Source of the DNA: Chrysomallon squamiferum | Taxonomy: Eukaryota > Mollusca > Gastropoda > Neomphalida > Peltospiridae | Reading direction: 5' to 3' | Length of the DNA stretch: 64,000 bases | Assembly: GCA_012295275.1 (NCBI GenBank) | Contig: CM022667.1 | Location: forward strand, 2,229,001-2,293,000 | Shown: piece after piece, positions 1 through 13,380 of the stretch | Layout of the letters: each line of letters starts with the position of its first letter | Position numbering within the stretch: the first letter of the stretch is position 1 | The notes under the pieces: model-generated | Seen by the model: only the letters and a program-made list of their open reading frames with translations | The model's database searches: none | What the model was told of the DNA's origin: nothing | Translations under genes and position numbers: made by a program

Positions 1-1341
1 GAAAGCTTTGCTTGTATTTCATCACTGAACTGATGCTAACTGAGTCTGTTTCTCTCAGAAAGTAGGAAGAGGAACAAAAAAATGAATTACTAATGTCTGA
101 AGACGTGAAAAGAATTAAATCTTTGTACACATTTTATATATTTACACATTACATTCGTTTTTTTGTGTTTTTTCTCCTTTTTTTGTTATTTTGTTGCTGC
201 TAATCTGACTAATGTTATCTTGTTTGAAATTGAATGAATGCATACGGATCATTCCATTTAAATTGCCCAATGGGTTTAACCTGACCATTTTTGATTTTCT
301 TGGCATATCTAGCACAAATCTCAAATATTAGTTCAATCAGAGCAGTAGTTTTGGAGCTATGGGCCATCAGAAGTTGGCTTTTGACAACCACTCTTGAGAG
401 CCAGATATCTTGATAACCAATTGGTCAGTTGTAGAATTTTAATAAGAGTTTAGGAATCCTTATCAAATTATCTCTCCAATGGCATGTCTAAACCACATAA
501 CAGGAAAATTGAAGATGATGAGGTTAAAATTTGACTTGTTTATCTATAGATGTGCAAACACACAAAACATGTATGAACATACAGACACACATACAAATAT
601 ATAAATACATATGCATATCTAATCAAATTTTTTTAATTTGTTTTGGTTTTATTGTTTATTTAGCCAGTTTGTTTCTAAATATATGTTTTATCTTCCTTTT
701 GTTTGTTTTTTTGTTGTTTTTTTTGTAATTTCTGTATATGGTATCCTGATTCATATAAGTTACAAATCACTAAAAATGGATTCCAGTATTTATCTAGACT
801 ATGACATCTACATTTGCCTATTCCAAAAGTGATTTGCATTCTATTTGATAAGAAGGAAAAAAGAAAAGAAAAATAATCTTGTTTATTTACTGGACTTGTA
901 AAAGAGTCATTCACCTTCTGTTGATCATTTTTGAATTCATCCTTTGATTATTTTTTAATTTCTCAGACCAACAATAGTCAGGCTAAGAATATATATTCTT
1001 TACTGATAAATGATAATAATAGTCCAAATAATAGCAGGAATGTCTTTCATTTCCATATTTTCTTTACACTCAAGTGAATTAATACCTAGTAACCATTATT
1101 GTTAAAATCTACTGAATATTGTATCATTCATTCTATCAGTATTTTCTGTAAATCTCTTAAGGATACTTTCATTGTTGCAGATATTGACCGTATTATAGAT
1201 GTGGTAATTTAAACATATATACATTTTCTAAAGATTTAGAGAAAATTTGTATTACATACAGTTTCTTTATGGTTTTGCAATAAAAATACAATGAATAAGA
1301 AATATAATGAACAAAATAAAGTAATTTAAAGAATAAATAAA
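1..1341. other. AT-rich non-coding region, left edge
   Basis: No gene, exon or recognisable mobile element was seen. The short open frames here are AT-rich and low in complexity and have no recognisable domain or codon signature. The stretch holds T-rich runs near 638-728. Confidence 0.6.
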
Positions 1342-1613
1342 TAAAATGTGGTAAAAGATTTAAAGACTAATTTCAATAGAAAGACAATTAGGCAGAAATT
1401 TAATATTCAGAACTGTACAAAATTAAGAATTTAATAATAATAATAAAATGTCATAAAAGCTTTAAATATAAATTTCAGTAGAAAGACAGGAAGAAATCTG
1501 ATATTCAGTAGTGTACAAAATTAAGTAATTCAAAAATAGCAATAATAAATTATAAAAAATTTAAAGACAAATTTCAGAAGAGAGACAGTAAGGAGGAAAT
1601 TTAATGAACTGTC
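1342..1613. repeat. Decayed tandem repeat, about 100-bp unit, about 3 copies
   Basis: Three imperfect copies start near 1342, 1445 and 1541. Each runs from an 'aaaatgt.ataaaag.tttaaa' segment through 'aatttcag.agaaagaca' and 'gaaatttaatattcag' to 'gtacaaaattaag'. The copies differ by many substitutions and small indels, so the array is old. It is not coding. Confidence 0.75.
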
Positions 1614-2373
1614 TGCCATTGGTTTTGACACATACAATCATGTTACTTCATTTCATTGTCTCACTGCAGATAAGAGCTCCTTTGGGACATGCTGAAGGCT
1701 GTTAGATATTCCTCAAAGCTTTGTACAGGGTAATTCTGTTTGTATGATATTTATTTAGCATCTGATTCTTCAATAACAGTGGCTGGTATTTTTCTGATAC
1801 AAATTTACTTCCTACATTTCAAGTGTTATTAAAGTAATGTTTTTAAATTTATGGTTTCTCTGTCTCTGTCACTCGTGTTTTTCAAACTAAGTATTTTATC
1901 CCTCTCTTTGTCTCACATATGTCAAACTCAATACTTTATTTTAGATGCTTTAGAAATACTATTTTGTGAACTTTTCATTCCACATGACTTCCCATCGACA
2001 TTATGCAATATTAATTGGTAAAGACAATGAATAAATACAGTTTATATAAAATCTGGTATAAAGAACTTCTAAAGCCATTCTTCTTTGCTTTATTGTTAAA
2101 GATTACTACAAAGATTGATTTTATATTGTCTGTAATAAATTCTGAAAAGTAAATATCATGGCCTCTAATAACCTGTTTCTCAGACTTTAATTGGAATAGA
2201 AAAAAACTTTACTTTCTTGTTCCTAGTAAATATATTTAGTTAGTATTGTTTTTAACCTAGCTGCAATTGGAATTTTTAAAAGAATTTCTACATGCTAAAT
2301 CTGCTATATTTCCATATTCCAGATATAATTTTTCTGTAAACCATTTATCTGGAGAGCTGTGAAGTAGAGCTGA

Positions 2374-2378
<5 letters not shown>

Positions 2379-2428
<50 letters not shown>
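2379..2428. repeat. (TG)n microsatellite
   Basis: About 25 uninterrupted TG dinucleotides. Confidence 0.97.
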
Positions 2429-2431
<3 letters not shown>

Positions 2432-3199
2432 AAATAGCCTCAGGCAAGTGAAAACCCTATGATGTGTCACCTGTCTGGTGACCAAATAGTTGTATATATT
2501 GTATTATGTATCAAAATGCAAATAACAAATGATTGTAACAGCCTAGAAACCTATTTTTTAATTCACTGTTTTCTGCTGGTTCCTGTTACTGTCTTCTCGA
2601 CTGAACTTATATAGGACATAATAACAACCACTTCCTGCAAACAGACTTAAAGTATTCAGAAACCTTGGCCCGCAGGTTCAATCAGAATACCTTGGTCATG
2701 TCCATTTAGGCCCCTGAGGTCTTCTGAAATTACATTGTGTTGAAATGTTTTTGTTTCTTACACAACATACTGAGTCTGCTATCACCAGTAGTCATTACAA
2801 GCGATGTGAACAAAAGCTATCATTGCCTGTGTAGGTGTGAGTGTTGTTTGGGAGTTCAGTTAAATTGAAATCTTGACAGGTTGCCTATCAACAAGAGAGT
2901 TGTTGTTTGTCTTTTAGCAAATGCCTACATCTAGTGAACACATGTGATGTCCATGTATGTAATGCCATTATGGTAAATGTTGTTTTAGCCATAAAACATT
3001 AAAAGCACTTTATTTATTCCAAGACCAAGGTCTATTTCCTTCATGTGTGTCATAATTACAGTTTTTAATTGGTTATATCTTTTCAGTTTAAGTTAAAAAG
3101 AATACAACAACAACAAATTAACAAAATTTGGTCAGAGGTCATTCAAAACTTGTACAGGTGAGTCCAAGTATTGCCCAAAAACCAGGCAAAAAACAAATC

Positions 3200-3305
3200 T
3201 GATGTACACACCCTGTACACACACACGCCAACACTCACAACCACAGACAGATAGACAGACACACACACACATACACTGACACATACACTTATATATACAC
3301 ATAAA
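3200..3305. repeat. Impure (CA)n-rich tract
   Basis: CA dinucleotides are interrupted by 'gacagatagaca' and 'atata' segments. The Cys-rich open frame on the minus strand across it is a product of the repeat. Confidence 0.85.
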
Positions 3306-4522
3306 ACATTGTGATACCATCAATCTCAGAATCTTCTCTATGGGGTCAAAATTATTCAGATAAAACAACTGATTGCAAACTAACAATTATTATGGATGAA
3401 CAAAACAGAAAAATATGATGACAAAGTAATCCTACAGTGTTGAGATAAATGAAACAGAATAGGGGAAAATCAAAACTTCAAAATGAAATAAATAAATCAC
3501 ATAAAACATAAAAATATGATTTTGATAAGACATTCTGACATAGACAAACAAAATGTACCAATATCTGATTCAAAAATCATTAAATGTTGGTAAATGAATG
3601 CCATTAATCATGTGGTACAGAAAACAAAGTCTGATTTTGATAAAAGAATGTGACAGAAAGGTTGATTATACATGACAGTGTCTTAACGTTCTTGTGGACC
3701 TGCTCCTGGATCTCATTAAGGAAATTACTGATGGATTTGCATGTCATTTTGGGTCAGGTTTGTGCTTTCTCAGAGAAACTGACACTAGAATCAATCTTCT
3801 AGAGTGGACATTAATACAGGTCTGAGTGAGATTATCGATGTACGAACACAGTAAGAAGAAAATTCATGTAACTATTTGGGTGGTACATATGTTATTATAT
3901 TTTAGTATTTTGATTTCCCACCAAAGAGTGTCAATATTTTGACTTTCTTTTATTGTAACTATTATTATTTATTATCAGCTACATTATCAACATTATTATT
4001 ATTGCCAGTATTATTAGGTTTCAGTGAAATAAAAAATAAGTAAATAAATAAAAAAAAATTGATATAAAATTATAAAACCCTTGCTGCATTCCATTTTTAT
4101 CAGTGAATGCAAAGAATCAGTTATGAGCCACATTGCAGTAGGAAGGAGGGTACATATGCTTTAATATATCTTTTAATGAGCACACTGAAACAGAAAAAAG
4201 CTGATTGACAAACCACAGAGTAGATATTCTCAACATGCTTTGGCGACAGCTCTTTTTAGAGTTCTTTTCAGGTTCCACAATCCCCTGTTTAAAAAGGATA
4301 CCCAGAATACAACAGGAACAGACAGAAAATCTCTTACATTTTTCAGCTGTGGCCTCCTGCAAATGTTCCAAATACTCCCAGTATATCTGTGTGCTCCCAT
4401 TGAGAATGACTGTGACAGACAATTAATCATGCAACAAAATGAGCTTTAAGACAACATTCTGACACTGAATCTAATTCTTTCAGGAGAATAAGGAAAAACC
4501 AGAAGGAATGAGAAAGAAAAAG

Positions 4523-4524
<2 letters not shown>

Positions 4525-4570
<46 letters not shown>
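4525..4570. repeat. (GT)n microsatellite
   Basis: About 23 GT units, almost pure. Confidence 0.97.
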
Positions 4571-4573
<3 letters not shown>

Positions 4574-5967
4574 AAGATTAATGTATATTAACTGAATGAA
4601 AATGTGAACAAATCTGATGACAGAAAAGATGTTAAGAGGTCCTTCAGGGTCTAGTTAAAGACAGATCAGTCTTCACAATCCTGGTAATAACTGGGTCAGC
4701 TGTTATCTTTTTAGCTTTATTTCATGTACCAAAATATAATAAATGCAAATGTTATTTTAACAATATCAGTGATATTGTTTTTCGAAGATATTTTAATTCT
4801 AATCCAAAAGTAATGTATGGAAAATACACCTGAATTACTTCCTGAGAAAATATTAAAATGGTAGCCTTTTGAAAGATTATTTCAGCAGCCTCATAGAAAA
4901 AACTAATGTGATTCCTGTTTTGTTTTTAAACGTGTTATAGAAACGTTGATTTTCTATTATTATAAGGAAAACAATAGTTTATGTTGGTTTTGTTTATCTG
5001 AAACTGAATCTAATAAGTGTAACATATTGTTTTTTTTTAAGATCAGATGTTCCAGCTGTTTTCCAATCCAATACATTTATGTATATTTTTTTTCTTTTCC
5101 TTTTTCATTTTCTTTTATTTCTTTGTTGTTGTTTGTTTTTTTAATGTGTTTTTTTTAACAGAGAATGAAACTACAAAATATCTCCAACTATTTTTCTTTG
5201 TCTTCATTGTTTTTGTTTCATGTTTTTTATTTTATTTTTTTATTTATATATATATTGTTTATTTTTTTTATATTCATTCAACATATTTAAGATATAAATC
5301 TATAATTGCTGTTATAAAAAAACAAAATAATTTTCATTATGCAACCATTGTTTCAAGTAGAAACAGCTCCATTGTTTGAAGCAATAGCAGTGTTCAGAAA
5401 CCATGAAAATCATTGCAGGTTTTTTTTCTTACAATAAATAAACACTTTATTTTTTCTTTTTTTTTATAGAGAAAAAAGAAGGAAGAAAATGTAAATTGAA
5501 AAAACATCAACAACTTAAACCAATTAAGAATTATATTCTTGCTAGTAAGGTCAAGGAGAGAATATTTATTAAGATTATATTAAATTAAAAGGATTGATTT
5601 TTTTGAAGAAAAAAGAATTAAAAAAAAAAAATGTTGTTAACTCAAATAATGAAATCACCACTTTACTCATAGGGTTTTTAGTGATACTATTTTATTTCTG
5701 TTCTTTTTATTAGGTTTTTTTTTTAATTTGTCATGACATTTAGTGTATAAGATATATTTTAACAGTAGTAAAATTTAAAAACTGAAACCTAAATATTTAA
5801 TTGTCTTTGATTTTTCATTGATATTTTCATTTAATATAAACTAATATATATTTTTTTTACTAATATTAGCTATTGCCAATAACCAATAAAGTAACATACA
5901 GCATTTCATTATTATATGGTTGTTAATTATTAATTTATTATGTACTTTACCATTATTGCAAGGATTT
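4571..5967. other. AT-rich non-coding region
   Basis: Dominated by T-rich stretches, notably 5080-5275, with poly-A/poly-T tracts. No gene seen. Open frames here translate to Phe-rich low-complexity peptides. Confidence 0.6.
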
Positions 5968-6036
5968 ATCATCATCATCATCATCATCATCATTCTCATT
6001 CTTCTTCTTCTTCTTCTTCTTCTTCTTCTTCTTCTT

Positions 6037-6108
<72 letters not shown>

Positions 6109-6136
6109 TTATAATATATATATATATATATATATA
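5968..6136. repeat. Compound microsatellite (ATC)n-(TTC)n-(TTA)n-(TA)n
   Basis: Four simple repeats follow one another directly: ATC about 5968-5994, TTC about 5998-6065, TTA about 6066-6108 and TA about 6113-6136. Each motif differs from the previous one by a single base, as expected if one slipped array gave rise to the next. The open frames on both strands (poly-Ser, poly-Leu, poly-Arg, poly-Met) are artefacts of this repeat. Confidence 0.97.
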
Positions 6137-6637
6137 AATTAGTTGGGTTTTGATGAGTTTTTTGTGATGTCAAGTATTTCCAGTGATACACTAAGAACAG
6201 ATTTCTTACAATGTAGCAGTATGTAAATGAAGTGTCATACACATTTGATTTCAGTGGTGGAAGGAATGTCCACTGTTCCAGCCATTATGTGCATTTTATC
6301 TGAATGGTACAGAAATGACATTTGATGTAGTATTTCTTGCTGTGTCAGTTAGCTGGTAATCACCAACTTTTCAGATGAGTCTATTCAATAATTTGTTATT
6401 TCTTGGTATTAATGAGAAACCAGAAAATCTGGGTAACAAATTACTTTAGTCTTGTTAGCACTTTTGTTGATCTCTAAATGAACCCTGACTATTATGGCAC
6501 TCATTTTTATTTATTTTTTTTTATTTATTTATTTTTTTATTTAATGCCTGTAAATTGTTGTTGGAAACATCATCATTACTGTGATAATTATTGCCTTATT
6601 TTAATTTTAATTTTAATTTTTCTTTTCTTTCCACTTG

Positions 6638-6668
<31 letters not shown>

Positions 6669-9600
6669 TTTTTAATTCACATTTATTTTATTTTATTTTA
6701 TATTGCTTTATTATTATTTTTTATATATGCATGTGTGTGTGTGTGTGTTTTTTTTTCTCTCTCTCTCTCATATTCAATTCCTCTGAAAAATATTGCTGTT
6801 CAATCATATCTTTTCCATCATGAAAAATTACATAGACAACTGATGTGGTGAAGACAAAATATAAATGATTAACAATAAATAACTGAATTTTTTATTCTAT
6901 GAAGCATTTCATTAAAAGTTACATGTGTTTGTTTTGTTTTGGTTGTTATTTTGTTGTTGTTGTTTGTGGGGGTATTTCTTTTCTTCAATAATTGATTTTT
7001 GTTTTACTCTCTTTTATGAATTCATTCAATAGAAACAATGGACAGCAGTTTATAAAAGACAGGATTGTTGTTTTTTTTTCTTGGCTGAAACTAATCTGGA
7101 AACACAGATAACAAAGAAAATGTTGACATTGACAGTGGTGGGTCTACATTGTATTTTATAAACTGCTCTCTGTTTTTCTCTCATTTTGGTTTTCAGTCTT
7201 TTTCTTCTTTTTTTCTTAAAAATAACAATTAAAATCATATTAATTGGCAGGGCATACCGAGCATATTAACAAGATTGATTGTTCCAACCACACTGACCAT
7301 ACTGACCACCAATGACCACTGCTGACTACACAAAATACTGACCATACTAACCATACTGACTGCATAACCCTGTTGATTGCAATGTTTATTTCTTCACATT
7401 TATAATATGGTGGTGGTTTGTGGTTTTTGTTTCCTTTTTATTTATTAATGTTTTTTTTTTTTTTTTATTCTTTTTTCTTTTTTATTTTATTAAACTCACT
7501 TATGGTTGTTATTATTCTTTTAGAAACAAACAAAAACAAAGTTAAAGAGATTTTGTCAAATGGTTCAAGAAACAGTGATGGGCAGCACAACAGTTTCCAA
7601 ACTTAACTGAAAATATTTCATTTGACATGTCTTCATAACATTAAAACTAACAGCTAACAATTAGGGTGCAGGCAAACAAACAAAAAACCTGTATGATATT
7701 AAAAATACAAATCCTTCAGAATTGCTCAGGGAAAAAGAAAGAAAAAAAAGAAAGCATTCAGGATTATTAATCAGTTTTTCATTAAAAACTCTGCCAAAGT
7801 TCAGCATGGTCTTTTGAAACTGCAGGTTGTCATGGCATGTGCTGACCATTTCTAGATGATTTTCTCTTCAAAGTCATGTTGCAGTGAACAATGATATTAA
7901 TAAATTTGAATCTGGTAAAGGATACTTGAAGATTGCATTTCTTGAGAGACATAATTCTTGACTCCTGTTTCAGGAATTGGTTAGCTGGACACAGCAGTTA
8001 TAATTTGATCAGTTACATTAAAAAGTTGATTCCAAGAAGATTTGTAGATGTTTTTAATTTTAATATAGTCTTGTCTATTTATTTATTTATTTATTTATTT
8101 TTATAACTTTATTTTATTTTATTATACTTACTTATTTTGGACAGTTTTTAGATTTTTGTTAAACGGAAAACACAAATAATATGACCTTTAAAATGAAAAC
8201 ACTTTCAAAATAGCTGATAAATCAAAATGTTTATAACCAGCATCTAGCAGTTCAAGCTTATCATTTTAACTGATTTGCACAAAAGAAGTTCATGACATTT
8301 GTATAAAAAAATATTGCACATTTAGTTATTTTATGTGTGCTGAATTTAGTTTTGTACTGCAAAAAATTCCATCAGGAAATTAAACATCTGTGAAACTACA
8401 AACATTTAAAAATGGTTAAGCTCTTGCAGGAACCAGTCATGGTGATTTCTATGAATCTTTTCAGTATCAAATACATGTATTTGATGTGGATGTGCATGTA
8501 TGCGTGTGTGTGTGTGTTTTCAAAAACTCTGTACTATTTAAAATAGTTTAGACTTTGAAGTTTTATTCATTTCTAGTCCACAGATAATGTTTTAGCAGTA
8601 CCCTGATATTACATATTGTTCTTGTTTTGTTTGCTCTACAGACAAATATTTGTTTTAAAGTATCTGTCGCAATACAAATAAATATATTTAATTTTTGATT
8701 CCTATTTCAGGAGTTTGTTAGCTGACACAGCATATTTTACAATATTTTTTTTTTTTTTTACAAAACATGGATTTATGGGGTCCTCAGGTGCATGACAAGG
8801 CTGTAGTTATAATTGCTTTATTCTGTAATAATAAAAAGCTGTAGCAGATTCTCTACTATGTATGAAATAGTGTCACTGCAACAGAAAAAATGGCTGCATC
8901 TAGATATTTTTGAACTGTATACTGTTATACTTTGTTATTAACAGATTAGACAGCAAAATAAATAAATATATATATATATATATCTACACACACACACATA
9001 CATATAATTTTAAAATGTGCAATGTATCTTAAATTTTTATAACCTAAAGTACACTTGTTATGAAATGTTATGTAAAATAGATTACGTAGATTTATTTTAA
9101 AATTAAAATGATAACATTTCTGCTTAAATCATATTTCCTATAAGAAAAATACCACAAGAAAATTGTATTAGCTAATTTGAACTAATGTAACTGGGATGGG
9201 AAAATAATTTACCTAATGAATTAATACAAAGTCACTCAAGAAGCCACATAACAACTAACAGTAATCAATAGGTAACTGCATTTTTGCCAATAATGGTTAT
9301 TGGGCAGGATTTAATTATTTTTGTAAAGTGGTTTTCTTAAATAAATAAAGTGTATTGATATTGAATATTTGATAGAAAGTGTGTTTTTTGTATCTATGAA
9401 GTTGCAAAATGGGAAGTTAATTATTTCTGACATTTGAAATATTGAACAGAAATAATATTGAAAAAAGTCACATAGCTTGTTAGAATCACACGCTGTAATC
9501 ATGCAGTTCTGTGACATATATTGAAATAAATTTTGTTCAATAATCTGTCTTTTTTATATATTATTTTTTTCTGTTTTTGGTTCCCTTTCTTTATTACTTT

Positions 9601-11322
9601 GTAATTTTTTTAATGGAAAGGATACTTTTTTAATTCAAATCTCTGCACTTTAAATCTGCAATAAATTCTATGAACTAAATGTTAAAAAAAACAAAAACAA
9701 ATTGCTCAGTTACCCTCGTTAATTTTTATTTTTCATTTTAAAATTTGGAACAGTTTATTAGTTCATTTATCAGAAGAAACAGTACAGTTATTTGTTTAGG
9801 ATCTGTAAACCAGTAGAAAAGTAAGTTTAGTAAATTTTACTTTTTTCTCATTTTGTTTTTCCCTCATTCCATTCTCTTTCATTTTAAACACTGTGTACAG
9901 TTCATTGCTGAAAGCAGTACCTGATTTATGTGAATATTGTTGTATAATTCTGTAATACTGTTACCTGTATAAAAATACATTTGGTAAAGTTCAGTAATCT
10001 TTTCTTTCTTTCTGAAAATTAACTGTTTATTAGTGAAAAGTTAGTTAATTTATTACAAGCATACAGTATAATTCTAAATAATATATTACTTATTTGCAAA
10101 GAGACCTTAGAGGGGTTTTTTTGTTGTTTTTTCATTTTTTACTTTTCGGATTTTAAGATATTTACTGGCTAAAGGATTAGTTTATCGGAATCATGCAGCA
10201 GAATCTATAATTGCATGAACTTGTACAAGTCTCCTTACCTTTGATTTTTTTTCTAACATCCATTTTTTCTTTTACTTTTTTGTATTTTTAACCTTTAGGA
10301 AGAAAACCTGTGTGACAAAAAAAATGAAAGATTGAGAAAATAACAAATTTCTTTACCATGCATGAACTTTTAAAACTGTTAAAAAGTTAGTTCCAAGGAA
10401 AAAAATAACTTTTTATTAATTTTTTTTTTTTTTTTTTTTGTTCATAAAGATTTTCGTTTTTTTATTATTATTATTATAATTTTCTTTATTATTATATTTA
10501 TTTCTGATAATGAGATAACTCCTTGCAACTTGGAGGTTATTTTTATATATTTTGTTATTATAATTGCTTTTTCTTATTTTTTTTATTTTATTTTATAATA
10601 TTTTTTTAATATTGTACTATGTCGTACTTTCATTTACCTAGGATCAACATATGTAAAAACTGTGCTATAAAAGTTAGCACCATTCATCTATTTTATTCAT
10701 TACAATCTTTTGACTAATTCATATTTGTTCTTAATGACGAAGAAGTGAATTAATAGCAATGTAAGAATGCAGACAGACTATTTAATATCACACTGTCTAT
10801 TTTATATTTCATACTGATGATTAATTGTTAATTAAAAACTGGTAAAATGTCATACACACTGATTTATATAGTTTATTATGGAAGTAACTGATTTATGCAT
10901 GCACTGAACAAACATTATTTTCAGGGTCATGCAAATTTCAGATTTCTGTTTTCGTGGTTGGTACTGTTTGACATAAAAACATTAAATTTATAGGTGGCAA
11001 TAAACATTTAATCCTCAGGATCTTATTTTTATTATTGACATCTCGTATCATTTAGATGCATGATCATTTTTCATATTGCTTTTTTTATTTTCTATTTTTT
11101 ATTTTTTTTAATAGTAAACTATACCAAACAATCACAAATCATATACTTACTAAAAAATATTCTGTTTAGTACTACTATTTATTGTTATCACAAAACATAT
11201 ATTTCATAAATTTATACTTTTTTCTTTTATCGTCTTTTAAACAGAGAATTGAAATTTACCTTTTTGAATGTTTTAAAATATTTTTCAATATATCAACAAC
11301 ATACACACACACATACATATGC
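6137..11322. other. AT-rich intergenic region with simple repeats
   Basis: No gene recognised. Contents include poly-T at 6639-6662, a TG then TC tract at 6731-6769, a short 'gaccatact' decamer-like repeat at 7290-7370, TTTA repeats near 8078-8101, a TA/CA tract at 8965-8998 and poly-T at 10419-10439. Two similar segments near 7965 and 8700 ('cct.tttcaggag/attggttagct.gacacagca') suggest a dispersed duplication about 740 bp apart. Confidence 0.55.
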
Positions 11323-11326
11323 AGAG

Positions 11327-11389
<63 letters not shown>
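11323..11389. repeat. (GA)n microsatellite preceded by CA/TA
   Basis: About 32 GA units with one early interruption. A short CA and TA tract lies just upstream at 11301-11320. The Arg-Glu and Leu-Ser peptides read from it are not real proteins. Confidence 0.97.
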
Positions 11390-11390
<1 letters not shown>

Positions 11391-12008
11391 ATTTTTATTT
11401 GAAAAGGGTTGAAGGAAAGAAAAAGATGTTTCAGAGGATAAACATGTACAAGCACATACAGAGATAAAGAAAGAAATGCAGACACTGTAAAACTTATTCA
11501 GTTATTTTTTACTCTAACCAGAGTTATAGTCTTGAGTTTTAACTAAATATTCTTATATTAAAAAAAACAAAGTTTTATCATTTCATAACAAAAGATCATT
11601 TATATAAAAAAGAAGAAAAAATTAAAAACAAAGGAGCACGTATATTTATAATAATAGTTTCAAACCAAAAGATTTTTTAAAGTTGTAACAAAAATCTGGT
11701 ACCAAGTGAATTTTTTTTCTCTTTATATATAATATTACCAACTCAAATGTTTAGAAAATAATTGCCATTTTGATTAAAAAAAGAAAAAGTAACCACCATT
11801 TCTTATAACAAACATTTATATAATAACTCTACAATCAGCATATACAAATTCTGTGATTCTACTATATTCATATAAGTTAAATTCACTTAAAACAGCAACT
11901 ACATTATCATTTATGTTTTTTTTAAAGAAAGTAATTTAAAAATTGAATACTTTCAGCAAGTGTTTAACACACAAAAAAGACATTTTAAAAATCAATAGAA
12001 TATCAATA

Positions 12009-12014
12009 TTTATT
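12009..12014 (-). terminator. Candidate polyadenylation signal of the GPCR gene
   Basis: The plus strand reads TTTATT, so the minus-strand transcript would carry AATAAA about 215 bp after the receptor stop codon. In DNA this AT-rich the hexamer is common, so this is only the nearest plausible signal. Confidence 0.3.
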
Positions 12015-12230
12015 TAACAGAATAACATTCTTAAATAACATTCTTAATTAGTTAAGAGGAAAAAAAAAACAATATGATATAATGATTTAAATTAAATGGC
12101 TTCATTCAACAGTTGTTAGTTAAATTAGTTATATGTATATATATATATACACACACACAATGTGGTTGCATAAATCACAAATCTGAATATTAAATATTTA
12201 AAAACAAAAACAAAATAATAGAAACAGTGT

Positions 12231-13380
12231 TCACAGAGTTGTTGTACAAGCCGTACCATTGCCATCATTGCATGCCTCATACTCAACATGAATCCGAGTG
12301 GAATCACTGCTACCCTGTGGATTATTCCTCATCTCATAAACCTTGGGACGGCGTTTCATGGATAAATCAGTGAACAACTGTTTGAATTCACACCTGAATG
12401 ATCTACAACAACACAACAACAGGTATCCAAGAATAGCAGGACTTGCTCCTGATAAGAAATCGGTCACTTTCTTTGTCAATTCGATCTGCGCTAGAAGTTT
12501 TGGACTGAGCCACGAACTTGGAGCGTGAATGTGTAAAAGATTGAGAATTGTTGTAGGCACAGTGAGGATGAAGTAACTGCTTGAAACAATTAAAGTGATG
12601 ATGATGAAATTGTCATTGCCATCTTGATGTTCCACATTTTCAGGTCTGCGGTGCCGTTTCAGGCACAGTGAAACTGACAGCAAGATGTTGAGAATAAACA
12701 AAAGCAGTAACGGTAGATAGATGTAGAAGGTGGCAGACATCCACGGCCATATACGAATATGTAGATCATTCAGGTAATATGGTATAAAACATCCCTGTGG
12801 CTGTAACTGAAATGTCCACATTGCATGGACACTAATCACAACTAGCCCTATCATAATGAAAATGACCGTCAGTTTAGCAGTGAATACTGTACACACTGTT
12901 AAGGCATGTTTAGGATAGCACAGCTGTATGTACTGGTCAGTGGTCATTGCCACTACAAACCAGATGCCACTGTACACCATTACATTTGACAGAAACATCC
13001 AGAGACCACACCAAACATCACTCAAAGTTGCTACATATGGCTTCTGTAGCACATAGCACAACCAGCTAAGACCAAACACCAAGTTAAGAGCTAGAAGGTT
13101 GGAAATTGCATATCCACACATGTAGAAACATGCAGAGTGTCGCCGAAAGTTCTTTCTTCGCAGTACCAACAGCGCCAGCAAGTTTGCTAAAGTTTCCAAC
13201 AATGATGAGAACAGGAGTTAAGTATTTGTGAAGTTGCTCCGACATCCTGTACTCTGGCTCTGCTATAAGCAGTGACTCCAAGCTTGAGTTCAGTCCCCAC
13301 AGTGGATCAATAAGTCTGTTGGGCTCTATGTTGAAAACCTCTGCTTGGTTGGTTGTTGCATTTCCAATATCTGATGCCAT
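12231..13380 (-). CDS. Rhodopsin-family (class A) GPCR, neuropeptide-receptor-like, with one-base frameshift in TM1
   Basis: An apparently intronless receptor of about 382 residues once the two frames are joined. I chose the ATG at 13380-13378: it has A at -3 and G at +4, and an in-frame TAG lies upstream near 13431, with only a TTG between. The extracellular N-terminus has two N-glycosylation sequons (NAT, NSS). Seven hydrophobic segments follow: TM1 begins 'YLTPVLIIVG'; TM2 is near 'YAISNLLALNLVFGL'; TM3 carries Cys in 'VWCGLW' and pairs with the Cys of 'QPQGCF' in loop 2. The TM3 end reads DQY (12930-12938) instead of D/ERY. TM6 has 'LTVP' without the usual CWxP, and TM7 has 'SPAIL' in place of NPxxY. 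A Cys-rich post-TM7 segment may be palmitoylated. The tail ends 'CTTTL', a class I PDZ-ligand form. The frame shifts between about 13183 and 13197. A G-protein-coupled receptor is certain; its ligand is unknown. The break may be an assembly indel or a real lesion. Confidence 0.88.
13183..13197 (-). other. Frameshift site in TM1 of the GPCR
   Basis: Up to 'LIIVG' the receptor reads in one frame; from 'LANLLALLVL' or 'NLLALLVL' it reads in another. Removing one T from either TTT run on the plus strand (13183-13185 or 13193-13195) would join the frames and keep the conserved TM1 Asn. Both halves are otherwise free of stops, so the break is either a sequence error or very recent. Confidence 0.8.

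Noticed and set aside
2660-2700. Possible tRNA B-box ('aggttcaatcag')
   Set aside because: No matching A-box or cloverleaf around it; an isolated match is not enough for a tRNA gene or SINE head.
4117-4449. Overlapping open frames on both strands (101 codons minus, 73 plus)
   Set aside because: The sequence is not low in complexity, but I recognise no domain or splice pattern and the dual-strand openness fits chance or an unknown repeat. No gene called.
5841-6242. Long open frames with poly-Ser, poly-Leu, poly-Arg and poly-Ile stretches
   Set aside because: They are translations of the compound microsatellite at 5968-6136, not proteins.
11182-11485. Arg-Glu and Leu-Ser repeat peptides
   Set aside because: Produced entirely by the (GA)n microsatellite.
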